DNA from: Kribbella antibiotica
Lineage (GTDB): Bacteria > Actinomycetota > Actinomycetes > Propionibacteriales > Kribbellaceae
DNA: 64,000 bases
Direction of reading: 5' to 3'
Assembly: GCF_004349055.1 (NCBI RefSeq)
Contig: NZ_SMKX01000008.1
Coordinates: 56,321-120,320, forward strand
How positions within the stretch are numbered: position 1 is the stretch's first letter; every line of letters begins with the position of its first letter. Under the pieces are notes generated by a model. The model was given only the letters and a program-made list of their open reading frames with translations. It was not told the origin of the DNA and did not search any database. The position numbers and the translations under genes were made by a program. This document shows positions 33,273 to 42,632 of the stretch, one piece after another.

Positions 33273-34385
33273 TCACAACAGGACCAGGTCGTCTCGGTGG
33301 ACGACTTCACGTTCGTACGCCGGGCCGAGCTCGCGCGCCAGCTCGTGAGTGGAGCGGCCAAGCAGGCCAGGCAGCTCAGCTGCGTCGTAGTTCACCAGTC
33401 CACGGGCCACAACGACGCCGGTCGGCGAGACCAGGTCGACGGGGTCGCCGGCCGAGAAAGTGCCTTCGACAGCAGTGATACCGGCTGGGAGCAGGGACTT
33501 TCGCCGTACGGTGACGGCTTGGACGGCGCCCTCGTCCAGTCGCAGGCTGCCGACGCCGGTGGTGGCGTGCGCCAGCCACAGCATGCGGGTTTTCTGGCGA
33601 CGGCCGGTGGGGTGGAACAACGTGCCAACACGCTTGCCCTGCAAGGCTTCTGCGACCAGCGCCGCCGAAGTCAGTACGACGGGAATCCCGGCTTCGGTGG
33701 CGATCGCGGCCGCCTCGACCTTCGTCTGCATGCCGCCGGTGCCGACACCGGATGAGCCGGTCTTGCCGATCGCGAGCGGCTCCAGATCGGCGGCACCGCG
33801 AACCTCGGTGACCATCGTCGTCCCCGGTTTGCGCGGATCGCCGTCGTACAGGCCATCGACGTCCGACAGCAGCAGCAACAGGTCCGCGTGCACGAGGTGG
33901 CTGGTCAGTGCGGCCAGCCTGTCGTTGTCACCAAAGCGAATCTCGGTGGTGGCGACGGTGTCGTTCTCGTTCACGATCGGTACGACGCCCAGCTCCAGCA
34001 ACCGTGCAAACGTCCGGAACGCGTTGCGGTAGTGGCTGCGCCGGGTCACGTCGTCGACTGTCAGCAGCACCTGACCGACCCGCAGGTCATGCGCGCCGAA
34101 CGCCTCGCTGTAGCGAGCCATCAGCTCGCCCTGTCCCACCGAAGCAGCCGCCTGCTGCGTCGCCAAGTCACGCGGTCGCGAACGCAACCCCATCGGAGCC
34201 AGCCCGGCCGCGATCGCTCCCGACGAGACGAGCACGACCTCGGTCCCCGTCGCCCGCCGCGCCGCAATGGCATCGACGAGCGGCCGGAGCCGGTCCATGT
34301 CGATCCGCCCGCGCTGAGTCAGCGACGACGAACCCACCTTGACGACAATTCGCGTGGCCTCGACGGCCTCCGCGCGCATGTTCAT
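33273..34385 (-). CDS. proB: Glutamate 5-kinase
   Basis: ProB, 370 residues, phosphorylates glutamate to start proline synthesis. The amino-acid kinase domain has IVVKVGSSSLT, VLVSSGAIAAGL, VPIVNENDTVATTEIRFGDND and the GKTGSSGVGTGGMQTKVEAA loop. Residues about 285-365 form the PUA domain (LRLDEGAVQAVTVRRKSLLPAGITAVEGTF). Feedback inhibition by proline is known for the family. It starts 6 bases after the obgE stop, so obgE-proB-proA are likely one transcript. Confidence 0.97.
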   Translation of the reverse strand: MNMRAEAVEATRIVVKVGSSSLTQRGRIDMDRLRPLVDAIAARRATGTEVVLVSSGAIAAGLAPMGLRSRPRDLATQQAAASVGQGELMARYSEAFGAHDLRVGQVLLTVDDVTRRSHYRNAFRTFARLLELGVVPIVNENDTVATTEIRFGDNDRLAALTSHLVHADLLLLLSDVDGLYDGDPRKPGTTMVTEVRGAADLEPLAIGKTGSSGVGTGGMQTKVEAAAIATEAGIPVVLTSAALVAEALQGKRVGTLFHPTGRRQKTRMLWLAHATTGVGSLRLDEGAVQAVTVRRKSLLPAGITAVEGTFSAGDPVDLVSPTGVVVARGLVNYDAAELPGLLGRSTHELARELGPAYEREVVHRDDLVLL

Positions 34386-34391
34386 CAGGTA

Positions 34392-35984
34392 TCAACCGTT
34401 CTGGTCGAGATCCTTTTGCGCAGCGAGCTCGCGTGCTTCCTTGCGCGCCAGCTTCTCCGCCTTCTCCGCAACTCGCCTGGCCTCGGCCGGGGTCAGGTCG
34501 ACCTCGTCCTCGATCCAGCCGTGACCGTACTCCGACAGGTCGGACTTGGTTTTCTCGCCGGACCGGAGCGCGTGGTATTCCTCGTCCTTGCGCCGGCGCC
34601 GGTCGAGCGCAGGCCGGTTCTCCTCCAGCCGCTGGTCCTCGCCACGGCGGGACAGCAGCTCCGCGCCGGCCTGGACCTCGGGAGCGAAGTCGAACATGAC
34701 GGCGTTGGGTCCGTCGCCGATGATGACGCCTTCGCCCTCCGTCGCGCCGAGCTCGAGCAGCGCCCGCTCGACGCCGAGCCGGTTCAGCCGGTCGGCCAGG
34801 TAGCCAACGGCCTCCGGGTTCGTGAAGTCGGTCTGCTTGACCCAGCGCTCGGGCTTGCCGCCCTGCACCAGCCAGTCGCCTTCGCCGTCGGCCGGCAGCT
34901 TCTTGACCTTGAACTCGGGCCCGCCCTGGACCTGCGGCCGGATGATGATCCGGGTGCTGTCCGGCTTCTCTTCCTCCGCGCGACGCTTGGCCACGATCTC
35001 GGCCATCGCGAACTTCAAGGCCTCCAGGCCTTCGTGCGAAGCGGTCGAGATCGGGAACACCTGCAGCCCGCGCTCTTCCAGACCCTCTTGCACCATCTCC
35101 GCGATCTCACGCGCGTCCGGTACGTCGATCTTGTTCAGGGCAACGAGTCGCGGCCGGTCCTCGAGACCACCATGGGCGGTCAGCTCGGCCTCGATCGTGT
35201 CGAGGTCGCTGAGCGGGTCACGCCCCGGTTCGTACGTCGCACAGTCGATGACGTGCACGAGTGCCGCGCAGCGCTCGACGTGGCGCAGGAAGTCGTGCCC
35301 GAGCCCGCGGCCCTCGCTGGCGCCCTCGATCAGACCCGGTACGTCGGCCACGGTGAAAGTGGTCTCGCCACCGGCGACCACGACGCCCAGGTTGGGGATC
35401 AGGGTGGTGAAGGGGTAGTCGGCGATCTTCGGCCGAGCGCGACTGATCGACGCGATCAGCGACGACTTGCCGGCGCTCGGGAAGCCGACCAGACCGATGT
35501 CGGCGACAACCTTGAGCTCCAGGACGAGCGTGCGCTCCTCGCCGTCCTCACCGAGCAGGGCGAAACCGGGCGCCTTACGGGAGCTGCTGGCCAGGGCCGC
35601 GTTGCCGAGACCACCCTTGCCACCTTGGGCTGCCACGAATTCGGCGCCGGGGCCAACCAGGTCGGCCACGACGATGCCGTCGACCGAGATCACGGTTCCC
35701 TCCGGGACCGGCAGGATGACGGTTTCGCCGTTGCTGCCGGCCTGGTGGTCACCCTTGCCCTGGGCACCGTTCGTGCCGGCGCGGTGGCTGGAGCGGTGGT
35801 AGTCGACGAGTGTGGTGGTGTCCGGGTCGACGCGGAGAATCACGCTGCCGCCGTCACCGCCGTTGCCGCCGTCCGGACCACCGAGGGGCTTGAACTTCTC
35901 CCGGTGCACCGAGGCACATCCGTGTCCGCCGCGGCCCGCGGTGACGTGCACCGTCACGCGGTCCACAAAGCTGGGGATTGCCAT
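34392..35984 (-). CDS. obgE: GTPase Obg/CgtA
   Basis: A 530-residue Obg GTPase involved in 50S subunit assembly and stress response. The N-terminal glycine-rich Obg fold has [32 protein letters not shown]. The G domain has P-loop [31 protein letters not shown] and NKID. The actinobacterial C-terminal OCT domain (about 345-425) has [36 protein letters not shown]. It is followed by a charged, probably disordered tail of about 90 residues. ATG 35984. A long hairpin in the upstream spacer separates it from rpmA. Confidence 0.97.
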   Translation of the reverse strand: MAIPSFVDRVTVHVTAGRGGHGCASVHREKFKPLGGPDGGNGGDGGSVILRVDPDTTTLVDYHRSSHRAGTNGAQGKGDHQAGSNGETVILPVPEGTVISVDGIVVADLVGPGAEFVAAQGGKGGLGNAALASSSRKAPGFALLGEDGEERTLVLELKVVADIGLVGFPSAGKSSLIASISRARPKIADYPFTTLIPNLGVVVAGGETTFTVADVPGLIEGASEGRGLGHDFLRHVERCAALVHVIDCATYEPGRDPLSDLDTIEAELTAHGGLEDRPRLVALNKIDVPDAREIAEMVQEGLEERGLQVFPISTASHEGLEALKFAMAEIVAKRRAEEEKPDSTRIIIRPQVQGGPEFKVKKLPADGEGDWLVQGGKPERWVKQTDFTNPEAVGYLADRLNRLGVERALLELGATEGEGVIIGDGPNAVMFDFAPEVQAGAELLSRRGEDQRLEENRPALDRRRRKDEEYHALRSGEKTKSDLSEYGHGWIEDEVDLTPAEARRVAEKAEKLARKEARELAAQKDLDQNG

Positions 35985-36070
35985 CGGTGTATCTCAACTT
36001 CCTGTAGCCAAATAAACGTACTGAGCGCCTTACACAGCAACTGCGTTTCATAGCAACTGTGCTTCATAGC

Positions 36071-36108
36071 AAGAGGGCGAGTCGCGGTATTCCGCGACCC
36101 GCCCTCTT
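36071..36108 (-). terminator. Long hairpin after the rplU-rpmA pair
   Basis: Arms AAGAGGGCG-a-GTCGCGG and CCGCGAC-c-CGCCCTCTT with a TATT loop give about 16 paired bases and one mismatch. It lies 32 bases past the rpmA stop and upstream of obgE on the minus strand. There is no U-run, so it may terminate partly and leave some read-through to obgE. Beside it TTCATAGCAA is directly repeated (about 36047 and 36063). Confidence 0.75.
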
Positions 36109-36139
36109 GAAAGAGCTGTTACTTCCCGGGGTGGCGGTA

Positions 36140-36400
36140 CTACTCCGCCGGGGCCGGGACGATGTTCACGACGCGGCGTCCGCGACGGGTGCCGAACTCC
36201 ACCTTGCCCTCGGCCAGCGCGAACAGCGTGTCGTCGCCGCCACGGCCAACCAGGATGCCCGGGTGGAAGTGCGTGCCCCGCTGGCGAACGATGATCTCGC
36301 CGGCGTTGACGAGCTGGCCGCCGTACCGCTTCACGCCGAGGCGCTGTGAGTTGGAGTCACGACCGTTGCGGGTCGAGGCTGCTCCCTTTTTGTGTGCCAT
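36140..36400 (-). CDS. rpmA: 50S ribosomal protein L27
   Basis: L27, 86 residues, has the conserved N-terminus [29 protein letters not shown] that reaches toward the peptidyl-transferase centre, and [19 protein letters not shown]. There is no N-terminal cleavage extension of the Firmicutes kind. It follows rplU by 7 bases and forms the usual rplU-rpmA operon. Confidence 0.99.
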   Translation of the reverse strand: MAHKKGAASTRNGRDSNSQRLGVKRYGGQLVNAGEIIVRQRGTHFHPGILVGRGGDDTLFALAEGKVEFGTRRGRRVVNIVPAPAE

Positions 36401-36407
36401 GAGTTAA

Positions 36408-36746
36408 TCAGCTCCCCTTCTTCTCAGAGGATGACAGTTTCGCGTCGATCGCGGTGACCTTGACCTGGGTGTAGTGCTGGCGGTGCCCCTGGCGCTTGCG
36501 GTAACCGGTCTTGTTCTTGTACTTCAGGATGTGGATCTTGGGTCCCTTGGTGCGGCCGAGAACCTCAGCCGACACGGCAACCTTGGCCAGCGCCGCAGCA
36601 TCGGTCGTCACGGTGTCGCCATCGACGACCAGAACCGCGGACAGCGCGACGGTGTCGCCCACTGCGTCCGTCAGGCTGTCGATCTCGATGACATCGCCGA
36701 CGGCGACCTTCTGCTGGGTGCCGCCACTGCGCACGATCGCGTACAC
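36408..36746 (-). CDS. rplU: 50S ribosomal protein L21
   Basis: L21, 112 residues: [24 protein letters not shown] at the N-terminus and [33 protein letters not shown] near the end, both diagnostic. The start is GTG 36746, giving the family's usual VYAIV N-terminus; earlier in-frame codons would add residues without homology. A GAGTGAG lies about ten bases upstream. The 163-base spacer to rne (36747-36909) holds no gene and should contain its promoter and leader. Confidence 0.97.
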   Translation of the reverse strand: MYAIVRSGGTQQKVAVGDVIEIDSLTDAVGDTVALSAVLVVDGDTVTTDAAALAKVAVSAEVLGRTKGPKIHILKYKNKTGYRKRQGHRQHYTQVKVTAIDAKLSSSEKKGS

Positions 36747-36909
36747 CGTGGATCTCACTCTCTGCTGGATCGGAAGTTCTTGTACATAGTGTGCTGGTCT
36801 GAGCCGCGAGGATTCCCCGCACACTCACAGTCACAACACACAAGTCGGCACGCCTGGAGCGCACCGAAGGTCCAGGATACTACGCGAGCGCAGCATCCTG
36901 GAAATCGGG

Positions 36910-39900
36910 TTACTGACCGGCCGAAACCAGCTCCGAAGGCGTCTCCGGAGCGTCTCCTGCCGTCTTACCGCGGCCCCGGCTACTGCGCCGACGTCGCGTG
37001 CTCTTGGTGCCGTTCTGCTCAGCCTCGGCCGCCTCAGCCCCATCAGCCGGTACGTCGGCCGGCGGGAAACCGGTCGCTTCCGGGCTCACGGGCTCATCGG
37101 TGTGACCGGACATCGGGTAACCGGTCGGTTCCGGTGCACCCTCAGCGTCCTTCTTGGCGGATGCGGCAGCGATCTGGGCCAGGTGCTGAGCGGCGTCCGC
37201 GTGGTGCTGCGCGGTCTCCGCCTCGGTGCTCTCCTCGTCGGAGCGGCCCTTGCCACGACGGCGACGCGAGCTCTTCCGGCCGGACTCCTCGGCCTGGGCG
37301 GCCGGCTTGTCGTGACCGTTGCTGCTCTGGCCGTTGTTGCCGTTGCCGTTGGTGCTGCCGTTGCCGTTTGCACTGGCGGTGTTGCCCCCAGTGTTGCCGC
37401 TGGTGCTGGCAGCAGCGTTGCCGCCAGTGGTGCCCCGGCCACCGTCACGGCGGCGGGACTCCTTCGGCTCGTCGTGCAGGATCAGGCCGCGGCCACCGCA
37501 GTGGTCGCAGTTCTCGCTGAACGCCTCGAGCAGACCGGTACCGATCCGCTTGCGGGTCATCTGGACCAGGCCGAGCGAGGTGACCTCGGCGACCTGGTGC
37601 TTGGTCCGGTCGCGGCCCAGGCACTCGACCAGGCGACGCATGACGAGGTCCCGGTTCGACTCCAGCACCATGTCGATGAAGTCGATCACGATGATGCCGC
37701 CGATGTCGCGCAGCCGGAGCTGGCGGACGATCTCCTCGGCCGCCTCCAGGTTGTTCTTGGTGACGGTCTCCTCGAGGTTGCCGCCGGACCCGGTGAACTT
37801 GCCGGTGTTGACGTCGACGACCGTCATCGCCTCGGTGCGGTCGATGACCAGCGAACCACCCGACGGCAGCCAGACCTTGCGGTCCAGCGCCTTCTTGATC
37901 TGCTCGTCGATCCGGTAGCTCGCGAAAACGTCACCGGATTTGGCGTCGCCGTCCCCGCCCCACTTCTCGACCCGGTCGGCCAGGTGCGGCGCCACGGAGG
38001 CGACGTACTCACTGACCTGGTCGTTGGCCTCGTCACCGGAGATGACGAGCTTGGAGAAGTCCTCGGTGAACAGGTCGCGGACGACCCGGATCAGCAGGTC
38101 GGGCTCGCCGTGCAGCAGGGCCGGCGCATTGCCGCCCTTCGACTTCTTGTCGATCTCGGTCCAGAACGCCTGCAGGCGGGTGACATCCAGGGTCAGCTCC
38201 TGCTCGGTCGCACCTTCCGCGGCGGTCCGGACGATCACGCCGGCCTCGTCGGGAACGATGTCCTTGAGGATCGTCTTGAGCCGGTTCCGCTCGGTGTCGG
38301 GGAGCTTGCGGCTGATACCGCCGTTGCCGCCGCGCGGGACGTAGACGACGTACCGGCCGGGCAGGCTGATCTGGTTGGTCAGCCGGGCGCCCTTGTGGCC
38401 GATCGGGTCCTTGGTCACCTGGACCAGGACCGACTGGCCGGACTTCAGCACCTGCTCGATCTTGCGCGATCCGTTGGATCCACCGAGCGAGGCCCAGTCG
38501 ACCTCACCGGCGTACAGCACCGCGTTGCGGCCCTTGCCGATGTCGATGAACGCCGCCTCCATGCTGGGCAGCACGTTCTGCACGCGACCGAGGTACACGT
38601 TGCCGATCAGCGAGCTCTGGTCCGCCGTGGTCACGTAGTGCTCGACCAGGACGTTGTCCTCGGAGACCGCGATTTGGGTCAGGTCCCCACGGGACCGGAT
38701 CACCATCGTCCGCTCGACCGACTCGCGGCGGGCCAGGAACTCGGCCTCGCTCACGATCGGCGCGCGGCGGCGACCAGCGGCGCGACCCTCACGGCGGCGC
38801 TGCTTCTTCGCCTCCAGGCGGGTCGAACCCTCGATCGCGGTGACCTCGTTGGCCGTGTTCTTGCTGCGCGGCTCACGCACCCGGACCACGATCTCGTCCG
38901 GGTCGTCGGCAGCGCTGGTGCCCTCTTCGCCCTTGCGGCGACGGCGACGGCGGCGGCGACGCGACGAGCTGCCGGCGTCCTCACCGTCGTCGGCAGAACC
39001 GTCCTGCTCGTCGTCGGCCGAGGCTTCGGCGTCGTCCGGCTCGTCGCCGTTCTCGTCCTGCTCGTCGGCGCTGTCCTCGGCGTCACCGGTCTTGCGGCGA
39101 CGACGGCCACCGCGACGGCGACGGCGGCGACGGGTGCCCTCGGCGGACTCGTCGTCGTCGCCGTCCTCAGCCTGTACGTCGTCCGCCTGCTCGTCGGCCG
39201 TTTCATCGGCCTCGGCGTCAGCGTTCTCGTCTTCTTCTTCGTCGTCCTCGAGCTCTTCGACGACGACCTCTTCGCGCGCCTCGGCATCGCGGCCACGACG
39301 GCTCCGACGACGGCGGGACGTGCTCGGCTGCTCGTCGTCACCCGGCTCGGCGGCCTGGGTGGTCACCTCGGCCTCAACCTCGGCGGACTGGGTGTTCTTG
39401 GCGCCGCGACGGCTCCGCGAACGGGTAGTCGGGGCCGGGTCGGTCGCCTCGACCGGGCTGGTCGCCTCGGCCTGCGCCGGTGCGGGCGTTCCGGCCGGAG
39501 CGTTGCTCGGGACGGTCGGCGCCTGGAACAGCACCGCGGCGGCTGCAGGAGCGCGGCGACGGGTGCGGCGGGCCCCGGTGGTGGTCTCTTCGGCGGGTGC
39601 CTCTGCAGCAGCGGCTGACTCTCCAGCCGTCGGGAAGAGCGGGGTTGCCTCGGATGCGGCGGGCGCGTCAGCAGCGGGCTGGGCGCCGCGGCGGCGCGAA
39701 GTGCGCTTGGAGGCGCTCGGGCCGGACTCAGCTGCCGAGTCGGCAGCACTTGCTGATCCAGCCGAGTCAGCGGCAGCAGCTGCCTCGGCGGAGAGGCTGG
39801 CCGAGCTACGCACGTGGGAGGTGCCCGTGAAGGTGGTCCGAGCAGGCGCGGCAGCGGCAGGCTCGGGAGTCTGCGCGGCGGGCTCAGCGGCCTGCGCGGC

Positions 39901-40368
39901 ACCGCGGCGGGAGCGCGTACGGCGAGCGGGCGCGGCGTCCGGCGTACCGGCGTCGGCTACGGGGCCGTCGGTGAGCGGGGTGTCGGTCGCGACCAGGGTG
40001 GCAGCGGCCTTCTTCGTGGTGGCGCGCTTGCGAGCGGGCGCCTTCTTGGCGGGAGCCTCAGCCGCGGCGGGCTCCGGCTCGGCGACCTTCTTGGCGGCGC
40101 GCTTGACCGGGGTCGCGGCGGCCTTCTTGGCCACCGCCTTCTTGGCGACGGCCTTCTTCGCGACTGCCTTCTTGGCGGTCTTCGGGGCCGGGTCGGCCGC
40201 GACGGCGTCGGACTGCGTGGGCACCTCGGCCGCAGCGGTCTTGGCGACGCGCTTGCGCGCGGTGGTGGCCGTGGTCTTCTTCGCCGCGGTCTTCTTGACC
40301 GTCTTTTTGGCGGTCGATCGGGCGGTGGCAGCCGTGGCTGCCTCGGTGGTCGGCTCGTTGTCGAGCAT
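36910..40368 (-). CDS. Rne/Rng family ribonuclease (RNase E/G) with long N-terminal extension
   Basis: A 1152-residue endoribonuclease of mRNA decay and rRNA processing. The catalytic core occupies about residues 540-965. It starts TMVIRSRGDLTQIAVSEDN with the S1 domain (GNVYLGRVQNVLPSMEAAFIDIG), has LRDIGGIIVIDFIDM with the Mg-binding Asp, and ends with the Zn-link CDHCGGRG. Before it lie about 540 low-complexity residues: a Lys/Ala-rich histone-H1-like part (TAKKTVKKTAAKKTT, KKAVAKKAVAKK), then Ala/Pro/Ser-rich sequence, then alternating Arg-rich and Asp/Glu-rich blocks. About 185 disordered residues follow the core (NGNGSTNGNGNNG, SSRRRRGKGRS). The extensions probably bind RNA and degradosome partners, and both-sided extensions are common in actinobacterial RNase E. 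Start is ATG 40368 with GAGGAG upstream. Confidence 0.95.
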   Translation of the reverse strand: MLDNEPTTEAATAATARSTAKKTVKKTAAKKTTATTARKRVAKTAAAEVPTQSDAVAADPAPKTAKKAVAKKAVAKKAVAKKAAATPVKRAAKKVAEPEPAAAEAPAKKAPARKRATTKKAAATLVATDTPLTDGPVADAGTPDAAPARRTRSRRGAAQAAEPAAQTPEPAAAAPARTTFTGTSHVRSSASLSAEAAAAADSAGSASAADSAAESGPSASKRTSRRRGAQPAADAPAASEATPLFPTAGESAAAAEAPAEETTTGARRTRRRAPAAAAVLFQAPTVPSNAPAGTPAPAQAEATSPVEATDPAPTTRSRSRRGAKNTQSAEVEAEVTTQAAEPGDDEQPSTSRRRRSRRGRDAEAREEVVVEELEDDEEEDENADAEADETADEQADDVQAEDGDDDESAEGTRRRRRRRGGRRRRKTGDAEDSADEQDENGDEPDDAEASADDEQDGSADDGEDAGSSSRRRRRRRRRKGEEGTSAADDPDEIVVRVREPRSKNTANEVTAIEGSTRLEAKKQRRREGRAAGRRRAPIVSEAEFLARRESVERTMVIRSRGDLTQIAVSEDNVLVEHYVTTADQSSLIGNVYLGRVQNVLPSMEAAFIDIGKGRNAVLYAGEVDWASLGGSNGSRKIEQVLKSGQSVLVQVTKDPIGHKGARLTNQISLPGRYVVYVPRGGNGGISRKLPDTERNRLKTILKDIVPDEAGVIVRTAAEGATEQELTLDVTRLQAFWTEIDKKSKGGNAPALLHGEPDLLIRVVRDLFTEDFSKLVISGDEANDQVSEYVASVAPHLADRVEKWGGDGDAKSGDVFASYRIDEQIKKALDRKVWLPSGGSLVIDRTEAMTVVDVNTGKFTGSGGNLEETVTKNNLEAAEEIVRQLRLRDIGGIIVIDFIDMVLESNRDLVMRRLVECLGRDRTKHQVAEVTSLGLVQMTRKRIGTGLLEAFSENCDHCGGRGLILHDEPKESRRRDGGRGTTGGNAAASTSGNTGGNTASANGNGSTNGNGNNGQSSNGHDKPAAQAEESGRKSSRRRRGKGRSDEESTEAETAQHHADAAQHLAQIAAASAKKDAEGAPEPTGYPMSGHTDEPVSPEATGFPPADVPADGAEAAEAEQNGTKSTRRRRSSRGRGKTAGDAPETPSELVSAGQ

Positions 40369-40512
40369 GTGGTGCGGTCTCCTCAAGCCCTGCGGCGCAT
40401 CCTGCGACCCCTGTCACGGGTCCGGCGCTGCTGCCTGGCGGTCACGGTTCGCCGCTCCGGTACAGCTTGGTACCGGGGCGACGGAAGCCTGCGGGATCCG
40501 CTCCGCCCGGGC

Positions 40513-41337
40513 TCAGGGCACAGAGGGAGCGGCGGCGTCGCCCTCCGCTGTATGCGTCTGGTGGGGACCTGCCTGGCCGGTCGCGGTCGCCTGGTTGGCG
40601 TCGCGGTCACGAGCGAGCGGGTCGTCCACTGTGCCGGTTGCCGCGAGGTGCGGGCCCTGGGCGAGCCTGGTCAGAAGAGCCGGGCCCGTCACCGGGAGCG
40701 TCGCTACTTCGAGCAAGCCGGCGAGAACGTCGTCGGGTCTCACGGCCGGGGTTCCGAGCCGTAACACCACTTGCAGTATCGCACATGTCTCAACCGACGC
40801 CGGTTCGCTGGCGACGGTGAGTCGCAGAACGGCATCCCGACAGTCGAACGAGCGAATACCCCGTTTGGTCATGCGCTCGACCATGATTTCGGTCCGCGCG
40901 AGGAACGCCTCGACCGCCGCAGCGGCCGGCTCGGGATCGACTCCCGGCAACGCGATCAGCCACTCACTGACCTCCAGGCGGTCCGCCAGGGCGCCCGGCC
41001 CGGCGACGACCACCTCAAGCACGTCCAGCCCCGGCGGCAGGGCCTCGTCCAGCGCGACCCGGACCTCCTCGGGGACCCGCTCCTGTGTGAGCGAAATCTC
41101 CAAGTACTCGGCTTCCGAGGCGGCGCCGGTCGGCGCGGCCCCGGCGTACGAGATCTTCGGGTGCGGGCTGAAGCCGTGCGAGAACGCCACCGGGAGCTCC
41201 GCGCGCCGGACAGCGCGCTCGAACGCCCGCTGGAAGTCGCGGTGTGAGGTGAATCGCAGCCGCCCACGCTTGGCGAACCGGATCCGGAGTTTCTGGACCG
41301 CGGGGAGCTGCGACGACGGCGGGGCTTGAACAGGCAC
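40513..41337 (-). CDS. TIGR03936 family (DUF2344) radical SAM-linked protein
   Basis: A 274-residue protein. It has the family start KLRIRFAKRGRLRFTSHRDFQRAFERAVRRAELPVAFSHGFSPHPKISYAGAAPTGAASEAEYLEISL, and then a less conserved half. The last about 60 residues are a low-complexity tail. In most genomes its gene follows a B12-binding radical SAM gene (TIGR03960) upstream of rne, and that partner is not present here. The biochemical role is unknown; tRNA or rRNA modification has been suggested for the pair. GTG 41337 or GTG 41343 could be the start. Confidence 0.85.
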   Translation of the reverse strand: MPVQAPPSSQLPAVQKLRIRFAKRGRLRFTSHRDFQRAFERAVRRAELPVAFSHGFSPHPKISYAGAAPTGAASEAEYLEISLTQERVPEEVRVALDEALPPGLDVLEVVVAGPGALADRLEVSEWLIALPGVDPEPAAAAVEAFLARTEIMVERMTKRGIRSFDCRDAVLRLTVASEPASVETCAILQVVLRLGTPAVRPDDVLAGLLEVATLPVTGPALLTRLAQGPHLAATGTVDDPLARDRDANQATATGQAGPHQTHTAEGDAAAPSVP

Positions 41338-41354
41338 CCCCACAGTGTGGCAGC

Positions 41355-41855
41355 TCAGGGCTGGGCGGCGGATTTGCCGGTCAGGTAGAGGGCCCAGCCG
41401 AGGAGGCCGAAGGCGGCGAGGTCGAGGACGGTGCGGACGGTGTTGAAGGTGCGCCAGCGGGCCTCGTCGAAGGCGGCCCGGGCGGCGGTGACGTCGATCG
41501 TGTTCGGGTCGCCCGCCGCCTTGAGGGCGTCGTTGAGCGGGACGTTGATCGCGACCGTGATGATCATCGTGATCAGGTAGAGGACGAACGCCGCCGCGAT
41601 CCAGGGCAGCGCCTTCTCCTTGAGACTGAGCAGCCCGGCCAGCGCGGTGAGCAGCAGGGTCCCGACGAAGCCGATCCCGAGGAAGACCGGGTTGACGATC
41701 GCCCGGTCGGCGGCCTGGAACGCCCCGACGAAGGTCTTGTCGTCGACCTTCGCCAGCCCGGGCATGAAGGCCATCCCGTACGCCCAGTAGACCCCGGCCA
41801 TCATTCCGGTCGTGATCGTGGCCGCCATCAGCGCCGCCACCCGCAGTCCGTTCAT
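41355..41855 (-). CDS. DUF1772 (anthrone-oxygenase-like) membrane protein
   Basis: A 166-residue membrane protein with four hydrophobic segments and the DUF1772 pattern: GVYWAYGMAFMPGLAKVDDKTFVGAFQAADRAIVNPVFLGIG, INVPLNDALKAAG, and a final WRTFNTVRTVLDLAAFGLLGWAL. Some relatives oxidise polyketide anthrones; most are of unknown role. ATG 41855 with AGGAGCGAC upstream. It ends 17 bases before the TIGR03936 gene, so they may be co-transcribed. Confidence 0.85.
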   Translation of the reverse strand: MNGLRVAALMAATITTGMMAGVYWAYGMAFMPGLAKVDDKTFVGAFQAADRAIVNPVFLGIGFVGTLLLTALAGLLSLKEKALPWIAAAFVLYLITMIITVAINVPLNDALKAAGDPNTIDVTAARAAFDEARWRTFNTVRTVLDLAAFGLLGWALYLTGKSAAQP

Positions 41856-41993
41856 GTCGCTCCTCCAGTACGGCGGGCCGATCCCGCAATGTCGAAGTTA
41901 GGCGCCCCGACCTGCCACGGACATGTCGCCGAAACTCAGCTTCATGTCTGGTCGGCTCAGCGCTTACCCAGACGCCCTCAAGCGCGTCGGGGA

Positions 41994-42044
41994 TTGACAT
42001 CCTGCCTGGTCAACGGCCACTCTGTCCACCAAGTGGTTGGTGGA
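41994..42044 (+). promoter_or_regulatory. Promoter and inverted-repeat operator for the TetR gene
   Basis: A consensus -35 TTGACA (41994-41999) and CACTCT (42018-42023), 18 bases apart, precede the perfect inverted repeat TCCACCAA-N4-TTGGTGGA (42025-42044). A ribosome site GGTGGAGGG then leads to ATG 42066. The dyad sits just after the -10, the right place for TetR autorepression. Confidence 0.65.
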
Positions 42045-42065
42045 TTGAAAAAGGTGGAGGGTTCG

Positions 42066-42632
42066 ATGGCTGGGACGAAACGGGGCCTGCTGCCGGCGGG
42101 CCGGGAGCGCCGCGACGCCGTGGTGCGAGCAGCATTCGCAGGCATCGTCGAGCACGGGATCGGCGGGCTGCGGTTGCGGGCCGTCGCCGCGACGGCCGGC
42201 ATCGACCACACGACGATCCATCACTACTTTCCCGGCAAGCAGGACTTGGTGACCGCGGTCACCGACTACGCGACCTCGCAACTGCGGGCCACGCCGCCCG
42301 AAGGTGATCCCACGGATCGGCTGCGGGCCCACCTGCAGGTGCTCGCCGCGCGGATCGAGGCAGACCCGGATCTGTTCGTCGTTCTGCGGGAGCTGGATCT
42401 GCGGGCGATGCGCGATCCGGCGGTCGCGGAGATCGTCGCGGCCCGCGAGCAGGGCTGGCGCGATGCGCTCGTCGACCTGGTCGAGGCCGCCGAAGTCGCT
42501 GCAGGGACCCCGGCCGCCGTCACCGCCGACTTGATCATCGGGACCGTGAAGGGTGCGAGCCTCAATCCGGCGACAGCCGGGCCGGTACTGCGTTCGCTCG
42601 CCGAACTCCTGACCGGCCAGGCGGAATCATGA
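42066..42632 (+). CDS. TetR family transcriptional regulator
   Basis: A 188-residue TetR repressor. Its N-terminal helix-turn-helix shows RRDAVVRAAFAGIVEHGIGGLRLRAVAATAGIDHTTIHHYFPGKQDLVTAV (about 15-66); the remaining helices form the ligand and dimer domain. The stop overlaps the start of the FAD monooxygenase (ATGA), so the two are a coupled operon and the regulator probably senses the substrate of that enzyme or a related compound. Confidence 0.93.
   Translation: MAGTKRGLLPAGRERRDAVVRAAFAGIVEHGIGGLRLRAVAATAGIDHTTIHHYFPGKQDLVTAVTDYATSQLRATPPEGDPTDRLRAHLQVLAARIEADPDLFVVLRELDLRAMRDPAVAEIVAAREQGWRDALVDLVEAAEVAAGTPAAVTADLIIGTVKGASLNPATAGPVLRSLAELLTGQAES

Noticed and set aside
36747..36909. 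L21 autoregulatory leader RNA
   Set aside because: The spacer before rplU is a reasonable place for one, but I could not find a convincing conserved stem structure.
37102..39618. 838-codon open frame on the plus strand
   Set aside because: It is antisense to the RNase E gene and made of Leu/Val/Gly/Arg-rich sequence caused by the low-complexity extension.
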